Source: Anastrepha obliqua (lineage: Eukaryota > Arthropoda > Insecta > Diptera > Tephritidae). From it: a DNA stretch of 64,000 nt. This document shows, in pieces, positions 44,045 to 55,340 of the stretch (positions are counted from its first letter, which is position 1; the number at the start of each line of letters is the position of its first letter). The stretch covers positions 93,503,784 through 93,567,783 of the forward strand of contig NC_072893.1 of NCBI RefSeq assembly GCF_027943255.1. The letters run 5' to 3'. The notes below the pieces were generated by a model. That model was given only the letters and a program-made list of their open reading frames with translations, was not told where the DNA came from and searched no databases. A program made the position numbers and the translations under genes.

Positions 44045-44540
44045 GCTACCATCACTGTTGGTGTTTATAGTAAACACATCATTACTTGAGATGAGACGTG
44101 GCTTTATCAGTACAACCCGCAATCCACACATCAGGCGAGTGAGTGCTCCGAATGAACCAAGACTAAAAAAAACACGTTGTCTTCATAAAACAAGTAAATC
44201 TTACGGTTTTTATGGATTACAACGGTACTGTATACTACGAATTTTTGCCAGAAGGTCATCTAGTTTATAAGGACTACTATTTGGACGTTATGAGGTTTTT
44301 ATGTAAAGCAAATCGCCCTAAGAAATAGGATTTGTTGGAAAACAGCTCGAGGATTTTGCGTCATCATTACCCGCGAATTTTTTACCAAGAATGAAACAAA
44401 TACCATCAAACAGCCATCAAAATCACCTTATATGGCTCCCTGCGATTTTTTAGATATCGAAGACGGCTCTGATGACTATACCGAAAATAGATTTCCAGAA
44501 ATGTATTTTAAATTTTCTGAATATATTCCGGGAACCTTTT
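44045..44540 (+). pseudogene. Mariner transposase scrap, SETMAR-like
   Basis: DETWLYQYNPQSTHQ is the first catalytic block (GDETW type). Across shifted frames it is followed by DYNGTVYYEFLPEGHLVYKD with YYLDVM (the GVVHYEFLPEGQTVNKEYYLDVMR region) and REFFTKNETNTIKQPSKSPY with MAPCDFLDIE. The last corresponds to the YSPDLAPCDFFLF block, so the third aspartate survives. The HHDNAPAH block with the second aspartate is unrecognisable. It has many stops. It belongs to a different family from the scrap on its left, so the join is a transposon-transposon chimera. Confidence 0.75.
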
Positions 44541-44946
44541 CATCAAGATGATGAAATAAAAATCATTTCCACAATTTTTCCTGCGTTTTATTTGCAAGAG
44601 AAAATCTGCCGTCATATTGAATGACCTTGGTATTGGTGCTGCTCTGTTACATAGTTGTAAATCTACCCCAAATAAATATTTCGTAAAATCACAAATTAGT
44701 TAGTTCTTATCCTACAGGGTGTTCCATGTCGTGGTGAGGCATAGCAGCGCCAGTCAAATGTGCAGTTGATTACTGGTGAAATTATTTTCTGTTTAGTATT
44801 TTATTTGCCGTCTCATTTCCTGCAATTCTTTCTTTCTAAAATCTTGGACGGGTCTTGGATTGGTGTCGAAGACGAGGAGCGTGCGCGGCACTTGCAGGAA
44901 TGGGGATATTGAAGCACTTAATTTGCATTTGAATAAGTATACACTT

Positions 44947-44983
<37 letters not shown>

Positions 44984-46074
44984 TCGTTTGTAAAATGTAT
45001 CTTTACTCACAATTTACAGAACTGCATATTTACAAATATATTTGTACGTATCCATGCAACATGCTGCCTATTTGCGACACACGCCACTTCAAGTTTATGA
45101 AGCCTCTAGAAATTGCAGTCAGCGTCCTTCAACGAGTAATGAATTTCGCCAGTTGCAACGACTCACACTCGCACACATACATGGAACCGCTGAATACAAC
45201 AATGTGCAGGTTGCGCAGTGCTACCTGTGAAATGCTAAACATAAAATGAATTTTTCTTTTGCCACTGCGGCAACATGCCCATCAGCTGCTGCGCTGTTGC
45301 AAGCGATTAAGTGAAATGCCGCATTGCCGAGGATCTATTAACATGGTTGTAGCTTTTACATCGCCCTCTTACTTTGATACAAATGGCATTGTAACCGGAT
45401 TTGCATACAATCCACTCTGCAGCACGGCGATACAGCACAAATGATATAATATCGTTCGTGTGCCGCTAACGGCGCGCCATGTCGCAACATCCACTCAACC
45501 AGCCAACCAACCACCCACCCGCCAGCCAATGCGAGAGTTAACTGCTACAAATTGCATTTGTCACTTAAAGCACACAAAGAGCATCAAATTGCACTTTTTT
45601 TTTAATTTTTTTCTTTTTGTTTTTTTTTAGTCTTGGTGGTGTTTTGATTTTTATTGCTGCATCAGCTGTTGCTATTCACTCGTACCAACTCTTATGCACC
45701 ACTCTAGTATACGCAAATAGAATCGACTAATTGTCGATTCATGAAAAATGAATCTGTGGCCATGCAGCGCCTGGACTCGGTGAGTTTCACCATTAGCCTA
45801 AAAGTAAAAATTGAACACTTGTAATAATGTTGGGACCAGTAAGCATCATTCAGCGAGTAAGAAAACACATTAAGTAAACACAGCTGGAGCATTATTTTTA
45901 ATGTCAAATGTGAGTAATGAGAGCCTATAAGCAAGTTGAAGTCATAGATAGCTTCCTTTATTACAGATGTGTCCTTTTTTCTTGGTCCCTTCTTATTGTA
46001 CGCACTTTGTGTGTTCAAAGAAGTTCTCTGAAAAAGAGAGGAGAAGTTAGCTTTTTCCTAGACCACAAATTGGC
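44541..46074. other. Non-coding stretch with TA microsatellite
   Basis: No gene recognised. An uninterrupted (TA)n tract lies at 44949-44981. The frames at 44860-45249 and 45042-45230 have no recognised domain; the GC-richer 45040-45480 stretch could be conserved non-coding sequence, but nothing here proves it. Confidence 0.5.
44949..44981. repeat. (TA)n microsatellite
   Basis: About 16 TA dinucleotides without interruption. Confidence 0.95.
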
Positions 46075-46560
46075 TCGGGGACTTTAAATACGGAGGCCAA
46101 TTTTTCTGCCATTTCCTTTCAGTAATGCCTATGACTCCTGGAATCCATGGGATCCATATTAGATTATTCTGGTTCCTGGTTTCAGCTTGGCTATTTGTAA
46201 AGACTGTGCTTCGGCAGTTATCCTTGCGTTCAAGGTTAAAGTGAGCGCATCTTGCGTAGACTTCCGCTTGAAAATATACTTGTACATGTTACCATATTCT
46301 GGTTTACTTCGTAAGTTTTAGACAATCCTTTCAATTTTGTTTTTAATACTTAGTTCAGTCTTGAAGCGTGTCACAAAATTCAACAGCGGTAGCAACGTCT
46401 TTCACAACAGTGTCTCGCCCGCAACCTCATTTAGAACCGACAGAGCTGTTACTGATTTCTGATAAAAAAAACCACGCCAGTTCTTATATGCCAAGTTCAA
46501 CAGTCCGTCCCTCCCTTCGATGTTGCAAGCTCTAACTAACATAGTCTATGAGTTTGTTGG
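46040..46560 (-). pseudogene. LINE RNase H domain scrap
   Basis: Minus strand, reading from about 46290: FQAEVYARCAHFNLERKDNC, then TVFTNSQAETRNQNNLIWIP, then WIPGVIGITERKWQKNW. This follows the RNase H pattern of I/LOA/R1-type LINEs: QAEVYA (catalytic Glu), SDSQA (here TNSQA, so Asp is replaced by Asn) and WIPGHxGIxGNExAD (His lost). Upstream (46290-46560) stretches such as LAYKNWRGFFYQKSVTALSV may be linker sequence. It is inactive and its ends are undefined. Confidence 0.65.
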
Positions 46561-47143
46561 ATTCCAAAAATTAACAGCCAGTCCAACTAAAATGGGCGCA
46601 AGTATATAAACTTAGTTCCGAATTAGAGATGCCAGTTGTTTCGATTTTTAGTATCCCGGAATCTTGGGATCTCATTATTTTAAAATTTAAATATTCAATA
46701 TAAACAACTTAACTTTATACCTTCTTCGGAGAGAAAATGCAGTGAGGACCCTAAGAGCTTGGAATTTATCGTGCCGTTTGTTATTGGGATGACCACTCAG
46801 GATGCCTTTGCGTTTTGTGAATAAATTTCCTGTTTAGTCAGCCTGCATTTTTCTGTCGAAACTTCCCTAATAATTTTTGCCTTTTTAGATAAGCTGATGA
46901 TATCCTTGTAGTGATTTTGGCTATAACAACCACGTAAACCTAGTAGAAAGTTGTCCAATAATATAGAGCTTATCCCTCTTCTTTAACCAGGGTGAACAGC
47001 ACCAATGTTACCCAAGCACCCAGAGAATAAAAACTAAAAAATAAAAAAGCAATAAAAATCTGGCATTATATCACAAGTTTAGAGATTACATTTGGCTGAA
47101 TTACCGTTTTTCAGTCAAAAATATATTTATACGCAAAACTATA
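46561..47143. other. Non-coding stretch
   Basis: No gene recognised. 46640-46685 (ATCCCGGAATCTTGGGATCT) resembles the half-palindrome blocks at 779 and 3478. Confidence 0.5.
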
Positions 47144-47145
47144 TA

Positions 47146-48671
47146 CCATGGCTCACAGCTTATTTCATGCAGTTTCAGTTTATGAATTTAAAATATTGCA
47201 GAATAAAAAATGGTCGCAATTTAAACAAATTTTTAATGTCAAAATTTAGTTAAATGATTTGCTAACATAATGGTTAACGGTATTTTGAATTTCTAGTTTG
47301 TGTAATTAGCGCACAGTTATTGTTCTATGCAATTTTTAGTATGTTTGTGATCGCCAAGTGGACAATATAAAAATATTATATATAAAAAATGGGCCGACGT
47401 ACTACGATGTAACAGCGAGAACTGGTCATCAAGCATTTTCAAAGCGGAAAGTCGCAGCGAAAAATTGCGGAAATAGTTTGTTTGAGTAGTGCTACAGTAC
47501 AAAGTAACATTGAACACTTCATTCATGAACATCGGCTGCAAAATAAAGGCCGATATGCCCCAAATAAAATGTTTGACGAACGTGATGAACGTTTAATTGT
47601 TCGAAAAATAAAAGAAACCGCAATGCTATCGGCTCCACAACTGCTAAACGAAATTCAACAGGAAGTGGGCAAATCATATTGCGTCGAAACAGTGCGACGT
47701 GTACTACGTGAAAAGGAGTTTAATGGTCGAGTAGCACGAAAGAAGCCATTCATAAATACCATATAAAAATCAATTGAGCCGAATCGCCTTCGCCAGAGAG
47801 CTCGAAATTAAAGACTGTGATTTTTGGAAAACGGTAATGACGAGTCCAAATTCAGGCCCAGATGCAATGTCTTAGGTCTGGCGGTAACCTAGTACAGAGC
47901 TCCACAAAGGTAACATAAAACCGACTGTGGAACATGGTGGTGGCAGTGTAATGGTATGGCCATGTATGTCAGCAGCCGGAGTAGGAAATTTAGTGTTTTC
48001 CGAGCGTATTATGGGCAAAACAATGTACCTCAATTTTCTAAAAGATAATCTACTCCAAAGAGCTGCGAAACTTGGAATACCTCAAGATTTCCGTTTCTAC
48101 CAGGACAATGACCCTAAACATGAGGCGGCAATCATGCAGACATGGCTCATATGGAACTGTCCACATTTAATGCAACCACCGGCTCAATTACCTGACATGA
48201 ACGTCATCGAGAATTTATGGTCATTACTGGAAACAAAGATCCGCACACATCACATAAGCAATAGAGATCAGATGAAAACCGTAATTTTGGAGGTGTGGAA
48301 CAAAATCGGACCAGAAGTAACGAAAAAGTTAGTGGAGTCAATGCCAGAAAGGTTAAAAGCTGTTAATAAAGCCAAAGGATACCACACAAAGTACTGAATC
48401 ATTTTCAAATCATTAGTTTAACTTAAATGTACAATAAGAAAAAATGAATACTGCATGAAATAAGCTGTGACATTTAATTTTCAACTGTTCTGCGTTTTTG
48501 TTTTTTATATTTTCTATTTAAAGCTTAAAAAATATATGAAGTACCTTTTTTATATTGCAATTGCGTATAACTTATTTGATATTTAAATTTTTTCAAAAAA
48601 ATTTAAGCTTTCAAAATAGAGCTTTCGAAGTTTTAGAAGTTCACCTGCATGAAATAAGCTGTGAGCCACTG
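47146..48671 (+). mobile_element. Tc1-type element with outer and inner repeats
   Basis: TA lies at 47144-47145 and 48672-48673. The left end CCATGGCTCACAGCTTATTT and the reverse complement of the right end, CAGTGGCTCACAGCTTATTT, are inverted repeats about 28 bp long. A second copy of the repeat core lies inside the right end (TGCATGAAATAAGCTGTGAC at 48456-48475), and a decayed counterpart inside the left (CACAGTTATTGTTCTATGCA near 47312). This is the IR/DR layout known from Tc1 relatives such as Minos and Paris. It is 1526 bp long and carries one broken transposase gene. Confidence 0.92.
47389..48397 (+). pseudogene. Tc1-family DD34E transposase, broken
   Basis: The start at 47389 gives MGRRTTM then a stop at codon 8, followed in frame by QRELVIKHFQSGKSQRKIAE, a helix-turn-helix, and a second one in RKIKETAMLSAPQLLNEIQQ. 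After the stop at 47764 a shifted frame holds NDESKF (first Asp), then stops. From 47927 an open frame resumes: HGGGSVMVWPCMSAAGVGN, FYQDNDPKHE (second Asp) and QLPDMNVIENLW (catalytic Glu), with 34 residues between Asp and Glu (DD34E). It ends SMPERLKAVNKAKGYHTKY. With frames joined it would be about 336 codons, a normal Tc1 length. All three catalytic residues are still encoded, but stops and frameshifts prevent translation. Confidence 0.92.
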
Positions 48672-48673
48672 TA

Positions 48674-50226
48674 AGTGCATATTGAAGAATCTTGCGATTA
48701 ATTATATTGAGTATATTGTGATAAAATGTAGATACCAAATTGATATCAGATATATTATACTAAAATCAGATCAACTGTTTCGGTGCTGTTACCTGTTCAT
48801 CCAATTCAAACTCACTGTCCTCGGCCACTTGTGCTAACAAAATATATCACAAACAATCATCCTCTTTCTGAATGTTTTTTGTCCGCATGAAACGCCAGCA
48901 AAACTCGTTTCTTTTCTACTCTATTCAAACCTGCTCTTGCGTATTTCTATTTGTATAATTTTTTAGTTGTTTTGTTCAAAATCACATCCATAATTCAAAA
49001 TAAATAAAAACCACAAATGTGGTTTGACTTGTACGAACGCCCACGCGACAATATTAAACGAAAAAAATAACAGCAGCAGACTCTATGAAAAATTTTACAC
49101 AAACTAAAGAAATAAAAATTACAAAACAAAAAAAAAAAAAATAATAATAATAATAAAAACGCAGTAGCAGCCTAAGCCAGCCAAATCTGGCGACTATTTT
49201 CAAGCCAAGTGCTCTACCGCGGACTCGCAAGTGTTTAGATTGTAAACGGTGACACAACTTTGAAATGTTGGTATATAATTATATATTAGGCTATGCATAT
49301 ATGTATGTATTTTTGGAAACACGTCGGTTTTGTTATAGTCTAAGCCAATTTTGAGTGTTAAACTGTCAAAAGGCACAAAAGCAACACTTTTTAGTGGCGA
49401 GCAGACAATTACGAACGGCTAGTAAATTATGGATTAACATACATTCACAGTTAATATGTAATGGTATTTGTGTATTAGTCTCGCTTTGTTAACGAAATTT
49501 TCATGCAAGTGCCACATACTTGTATGTATATATGTGGAGTATTACCAAATTTATGGTTTCAGACACTTAGACCGACATATGACTACGATGATGAACGTAG
49601 ATTTGTACGACAGGCAGATTTCGATTTGCTGTTGTTCGATCCGTTGGCGACATCGCTCCATTACTCTGAAATCTATTAGAGATTTGTGGCGCCATGAAAA
49701 ATTGCACTAACCAAACCATGTACGCGCATATTTTGGAGCAAATGTGAACGTGCAGCATATTAATACTCGCACTCGTAATTATTTCAGCGGCAAATAACAG
49801 CAACAAGCCTTTTGAAAAATTTAATTCAGGAAACTAAAAAATCTTTAACAGAGCTTTAAACTATCGAATTTCAGTAAAAACTAACAACATTTTAGAGAAA
49901 TAAAAACTGCAAAATGCGTTTGCAATACACAAAACATAGTGTAGAAAAAATGCAAAATCATCATTAAAATCAACTATAAAATCATATGGCATGTTTGGCA
50001 GTCATACTCGTAGAACAGTCGACAAATTCACTACAGAAACACCAACATTGCAATAAGACATTATACTATGTAGATGTGTGTAAAACATTTTTAATGTGCC
50101 ACATCATTGGAATTACTGGCTCCATTAACTATTGGCTTCTCAGACAGACAGATGGGCGAATGGTGAAGTTGGTGGTCAGCTGGCAAATTGTCTGACAAAG
50201 ATATCGTTGCCCAAGTCATATCGTTA
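48674..50226. other. Non-coding stretch
   Basis: No gene recognised. There is an A-run followed by an AAT-triplet tract at 49128-49158. Frames at 49054-49257 and 49468-49806 lack domains. Confidence 0.5.
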
Positions 50227-50306
50227 TACAAGGTGAAGTCCAAAATAAACAAGACTGACCTAAAATAGAAACGACAGGGGCTTTGTTCAGATAATTTCGA
50301 CTTTAT

Positions 50307-51289
50307 TTATTCAAAATAGTCCCCTCTGGCCTCGATACACTGTTTTGCGCGATCTAAAAGCTTTTCGAAAGAGTGTTTCAGTCACAAGAGTGGATCGATG
50401 ATGATGGTGCATGAGAATATGCACCATACGCGCCAGCTTCCACCTTCGCGGTATTCAGGGAGAATTCAACGAACGCGATGCCACAAACGCTTCAAAACGC
50501 CAAGATGTAAAATTGCATTGACGGTTTGGCTCGTGGGCATGAACTCCTTGTGGACAATTCTCTTGGAGTTATAAAAACAAATGAGCATCGATTTTGATTT
50601 GATTTTTGACTTCTCCAACCGCGATTTTTTGGGTGGCTGCTCGTCTGGGGCCTTCCATTCGGCATTTTGACGCTTAGTTCCAGGTTCATGCTGGAAATAC
50701 CACGTTTCATCATGAGTTACAATTTTGTAAAGGAAGTTCTCGTCTTTTCTCACCTCTTTAATGAGGCCTTTTTAATGTTGAATTCTCCTAACCATCCCAT
50801 CACCACCTCTTCCCGTCCTCTCCCTGCATCCCATCAGTCTCTCCCTTTCACCTCACCTCCTTCATAATGGTATCACAAAGGACGAATCTTTCTTCGTCCA
50901 AGTGTGCTCATTCCCTGGGCAACCATACCAACCTAACCTAGTGTTGAGTTCTGAGAAATTTTTGGTCATCAGTTAACTTGTGCGCAATGAAACGTGCACA
51001 GACCTTTCGTAAGCCCAAATGATCAGTTAAAGTGCGATAAATAGATGTTTTGGGGATATTAATCTCCGATTCTATGAATTTCAACGATGATTTCGGTTCG
51101 TTTTTGATAAATTTACGAACAATTTCGATAGAATTTACATTAATTACTTATGTCCTCACAACCATCCCTGAAAAGTGTAAGCTACTCATGAACTCTGGCA
51201 CGAGATAGACAATCATCGCCATAAGCTTTTTTCATAAATTCACCGATTTTAAACCAAAATTTGATATTAGCTCTTTGTTCGAAACTCAT
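50307..51289 (-). pseudogene. Mariner transposase, core deleted and interrupted
   Basis: The start at 51289 gives MSFEQRANIKFWFKIGEFMK, then YGDDCLSRARVHEW, the first DNA-binding helices; later N-terminal sequence is in shifted frames. The gene is interrupted by the 50787-50941 insert. The frame from 50753 reads LYKIVTHDETWYFQHEPGTK (first Asp), NAEWKAPDEQPPKKS, MLICFYNSKRIVHKEFMPTS and LHLGVLKRLWHRVR. The HDN block with the second aspartate is nearly erased (LMHHHHRSTLVTE), and the SPDLAPxDFF block is deleted. The true C-terminus, DRAKQCIEARGDYFE, and stop remain at 50307. Two of the three catalytic residues are gone. Confidence 0.87.
50787..50941 (-). mobile_element. 155-bp SINE-like insertion in a mariner
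   Basis: It is flanked by an 11-bp duplication: TGTTGAATTCT (50776-50786) and TGTTGAGTTCT (50942-50952). The minus strand begins TAGGTTAGGTTGGTATGGTT and is free of terminal inverted repeats. Target duplication without TIRs points to target-primed retrotransposition, so it is a short SINE or a LINE fragment. No polymerase III boxes are evident and the family is unknown to me. Confidence 0.75.
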
Positions 51290-51481
51290 TTTTGTACCGA
51301 TGACACAAACATACTGACACTTTAGACGCAATAACTTCGCTTCCGCTAAACCGAATGTCACCAAGCTTTCTCACTGGAAGTCAGCTAGGGATGAAACTTC
51401 CAACGCACTAACTCATTAAAACGATGGCGCCATTATCTTTTTTATAACGCTAGTCTGGTTTATTTTGGACTTCACCTTGTA

Positions 51482-52958
51482 CCTTGGTATTAAGATGGTC
51501 CAAAAAAATTTGATTTCTTGATAGTACCTCCTAAATTTGATCTATATCCACAAAATGAGACACATTTTTTTTATTATTATTTTTTAGTTTTTATTATTAT
51601 TTTACTTAAATCTGCCTTTTTAAATTCCCTTTATAAAAAGGGAAAAATTATACCTATGCTTTGTCAGCGATCCATGTCAAGTGATCAAAGTGTTTCGGAT
51701 ATTGTGGAGTAATAAGTAGTAAATTCAAAAAATTTTAACAAAAAAATTAATAATTTTGAGATTTATTTACATAGTTATTAAAATGAAATAGCTGCAGTTC
51801 TTCTTAAAATAATACACATATTTTGTATAACTTTTTAAAACAAAATAAATGTTTAAAAAAGTTTTTTTTTTAAAGACTATTATTTTGGCGAAAATTTAGG
51901 GAACATTTGTTTGTCATTTTTGGAAAACGCTGCCTTAATTTATTTTTCATTAATAGCTGAATCTAAAATTTTCAGCAAAAAATTTTTTGTTTAGAAATAA
52001 TAATTTATCTAAAAAATTAAAAAAAAGTATTGCTTAAATAAAATATTTAGAATTTCACGCTAAAAACCCCTATTTCAAATTATGCCTTCAAATGAACTTT
52101 TTTAGCTGATATTTCCATTTTTATGGTTTCTAGCTCTTACCTGCGTGGTATTTTGGCCAAGTTTTTTAGCAAAAGAATATCTCTGGCCTCAACTTTTGTG
52201 AAGAAACCAAACCCTAAAAAATAAGTACTGGACACTTTCCGGTGAAAAATCTGAAAACAGTAGAATTTTAATTATAAAATCAAGGGAAAAGGCTTTTTAC
52301 AACGCCGATTAAATTCCAGAAAAAAATGCTGAAGATTTTTCTAGAACACCAATGCTTTATAGAGGAGGCAACCTGATGAAATCTCCCACAATTCTTATAA
52401 TAACCTGAATGGATTTCCAGGGATTTCTATTCTGGTATTCTTTATTTTGGCAATTTACTATGTATTGTCGATCCATCCAAATCATTGCCATTCGGAAACT
52501 CAGTTTTCCCCATACCTTTCCCGATAAATTTACTAAATTTTGCTTGCAGGATGTGCAAATCTTATTTGGTGTCCAGTCGACCATTCTTGTTACAGATAAA
52601 TCAAAATATATACGAGTACATACCTTTTACATTTGATACAACTTCATTATGAAGGATTTGAAGGCGTGGCTACCTTACGCAGAGGTGACATGAATTGACC
52701 ACCACAATCGGTCGATTTGGAACCACAAAGAATACGGAGCCCAAAATGGAGTTCCAGTTAAGGATTCATTGGAAATTAGAGTGCATCAAAAATACTTGTA
52801 GTGAATCTAATTTCAAGAAAGTTATGGAGAAAAAAATCATATTATTTTTATATTTATTTATTTATATCACAAACACAGTAAGACATAACCATTTGAAGTA
52901 CATAATATCAGGAACAGTAATGGCATTAAGTGTGCCACAGATTTCTTATGGTGTAATA
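51482..52958. other. Non-coding stretch
   Basis: No gene recognised; very A/T-rich from 51540 to 52080. Short frames at 52357-52636 and 52695-52961 lack domains. Confidence 0.5.
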
Positions 52959-52960
52959 TA

Positions 52961-53691
52961 AGGGTCTTTCAAAAGACGTGCCTAGTTTTTAAATAACATA
53001 TACAAAAATTTTGAGTCTTTCAGGTTTCACTAGCTTTATTCAAATTACAGCTCTTAGCAATTACATATGAAAAATGCCTTGTATAAATGTGCACCATGTG
53101 CAGGTCTACAGGCCAAATCCGCAAAATAGTGGATTTATGAATGTCTAATTGTTGAGAAGGTCGAGATATAGATGCAGAAAGTTATTAGCAATATTTCGCC
53201 CTACACCAGCAATATTCTCAACAGAATAGAACCAAAATCCAGTTTTTATTTGCCAGTCCCTTTTCTATCCTCGACAGAACCAGTTTCTTGAAACTTTCTC
53301 ACCAACATTTCAATTATCGACTCATTTGAACAATTATTTCCATCAAAAAAATTTCGCATTTTGCGATATGCTGTTCGTAAAGATCGACCACTTTCGTAAC
53401 AATAATTTTAACGCGTTGCCCCATGCTGTTATTGTTGTATTTTCATAAGCATTCCCATACATATGCAAGGTATGCGGCTGACGTGACAGGCCTTGGTCGG
53501 ATATAAATCCGGGTTGTTCCGGTTACGTAGAACCGACTGTCGCGGGAACGCGCGTTGTTCCATCGCGTAAAATTGTAAAACTGGCTACTTGACATATGTC
53601 ATAGTTAATATAAAAAAATGGTACCGTCTAGGAATTATTCAGCACTGACAGCTAGGTTTTAATTTTGAAGTACCTTTTATTTGAAAGATGC
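52961..53691 (-). mobile_element. Internally deleted IS630-type element
   Basis: It is bounded by TA (52959-52960 and 53692-53693), with the left end AGGGTCTTTCAAAA and the reverse complement of the right end GCATCTTTCAAATA as weak inverted repeats. On the minus strand (from about 53420) shifted frames give ESGRSLRTAYRKMRNFF, IIEMLVRKFQETGSVEDRKG and QQLDIHKSTILRIW, the DNA-binding part of DUF4817-type transposases. The sequence then jumps to the C-terminal tail (GAHLYKAFF) near 53090. The whole catalytic region is deleted. A short repeat at 53484-53575 has inserted upstream of the coding part. Confidence 0.75.
53484..53575 (+). repeat. Short dispersed repeat, GC-rich
   Basis: CCTTGGTCGGATATAAATCC, then GGGTTGTTCCGG and GAACCGACTGTCGCGGGAAC, contrast sharply with the AT-rich host. 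The first 30 or so bases recur in reverse at 29732-29768 (GGATTTAAATCCGACCAAGG). It is possibly the 3' end of a SINE or LINE family. Confidence 0.55.
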
Positions 53692-53693
53692 TA

Positions 53694-54765
53694 CAGGAAA
53701 TGTGTTCGAATTTGGGAAAACCGAGAACTCATAAAAGCTTCCACCATTTCTTACGCGTCTGCGTATCCACCGTAAGTATTTGGATTAATTGGCAGTACGG
53801 TTTCAGGAATGTGAAATAAATTCAAATTCGGATATATTCTTTCAATTTTGGCGCTAACTGCTACACGGCAAAAATAAGTCATCGTTTAGAAAATTAAAAA
53901 AATTAAAAATTTGTTTGCCCACGCACAAGGAAGCCGTTTATCGGGTACGTTCTTTGCATTTGCTATTGAAAACTAAATTCTTCGCACTTTAAATAAGTAA
54001 TCAATAAAATCGCTCCCGTAATATCAAATATTTGTAAATTCGATATAGGTATGTAAAGTATATTCACACTTACATATGCATATAAATGTGTATTATATTT
54101 CTGTAAGCTGTCGAAAAGTTTGTAAACGTTTCATAATCATTTCTCAGCATGAAATTTGTTTAACAAGATTTTGAAGATGCCCGGAGCTTCACCATCCAAA
54201 GCACATACATACATACACTCATAAGTAATTGTAAATACAAGCATGTGTGTGTGTGTGTGAATTCATGTTTTAGAGTTTGTTTGCTGTTATTATTACTTGC
54301 TTGCTTTTGTTGCTGGTAAATGGTATGTTGGGCATGATTTTAATTGATTATTTCTATTAAATTGTTATTTAATAAAAAAAGGAATACTTATATGAAGCAA
54401 TTTAAATAAAGTTATTTTTAGTTCCACAATTTTAATCTGTTATTTCATTAAAATGTGTTCGCTCAGCACTTGACCATTAAGTTGAAAAATTGAAAAATAA
54501 ATCTGGCAATTAGGTTTGTTTGAAAGGCTCAGTGGGCTGTTTTAATGGTTACCAAGGGATCTTGCTTTCTAAATAATCATTGTGGTGCGTTTGTGTTTGT
54601 TTTGCGCTGAAATAATTTAAGTTACTGGAGTTATTTGTCAGTTTTGGAGAGACATACATGGTTGAAAATTTTGACTAAAGAAGCTCAACTGATCAAAATT
54701 TACGTACGAGTACTATTGTCTAATGTATAACTTGTTTGCATTTCATAACACGTAAGGAATAACAA
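53694..54765. other. Non-coding stretch
   Basis: No gene recognised. A (GT)8 microsatellite lies at 54244-54260. Confidence 0.5.
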
Positions 54766-55096
54766 CGGCCGCCGTAGCGGAATGGGTTGGTGCGTGACTA
54801 CCATTCGGAATTCACAGAGAGAACGTAGGTTCGAATCTCGGTGAAACACCAAATTAAGAAAAACATTTTTCTAATAGCGGTTGCCCCTCGGCAGGCAATG
54901 GCAAACCTCCGAGAGTATTTCTGCCATGAAAACGCTCCTCATAAAAAAAAAATATCTGCCGTTCGGAGTCGGCTTGAAACTGTAGGTCCCTCCATTTGTA
55001 GAACAACATCAAGACGCACACCACAAATAGGAGCAGGAGCTCAGCCAAACACCCAAAAATGGTGTACACGCCAATTATTTATATATATATATATGT
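54766..55096 (+). mobile_element. Full-length tRNA-derived SINE, about 330 bp
   Basis: The 5' head CGGCCGCCGTAGCGGAATGG is tRNA-like. Box A (TAGCGGAATGGG, 54775-54786) and box B (GGTTCGAATCT, 54828-54838) of an internal polymerase III promoter are both present, about 42 bp apart. The body contains CTAATAGCGGTTGCCCCTCG, AGGCAATGGCAAACCTCCGA and GGTCCCTCCATTTGTAGAAC. The 3' end is GCCAATTATTTATATATATA. Five other, less complete copies occur in this window (12112, 18527, 38892, 40153, 55341). It does not fold as a real tRNA gene past box B. The target duplication was not resolved. Confidence 0.93.
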
Positions 55097-55340
55097 ACTT
55101 ACATGTGTGGAGGTAGGGGCATAGATGGGCCTTTCAAATCAAAAAAAGATTTCATCAATACCTTACACTAAATTTGTTTTATTTATGTGTATTGCTACTG
55201 ACTACAAAAACTGTAAGGCAAAATTCTGTGGTGAATTTCATGACATAGCAATCTAATGCTAGCGCGTTTTAAGTGTCTGATTAAAACAATAATCAATTTT
55301 GAACTTTATACTCGTATATACGGACATATTACATAATCGT

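Larger units (their letters stand above)
50229..51479 (-). mobile_element. Mariner element with both ends, carrying a small insert
   Basis: TA lies at 50227-50228 and 51480-51481. The left end CAAGGTGAAGTCCAAAATAA matches the reverse complement of the right end over about 30 bp (AAC then AGACT, with CAGACT on the other side). It carries a broken mariner transposase on the minus strand and a 155-bp insert at 50787-50941. Confidence 0.93.

Noticed and set aside
45042..45249. Short frames in a GC-richer stretch
   Set aside because: Two overlapping frames, no domain, next to a TA microsatellite; coding status cannot be supported.
50920..50941. Telomere-like CCAACCTAACCTA repeat
   Set aside because: There are only two repeats, and it is the edge of a 155-bp retro-insert with its own target duplication; flies also lack canonical TTAGG telomeres.
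54766..54850. Possible tRNA gene
   Set aside because: Boxes A and B are present, but the sequence lacks a proper acceptor stem after box B and is shared by six dispersed SINE copies with a common non-tRNA body.
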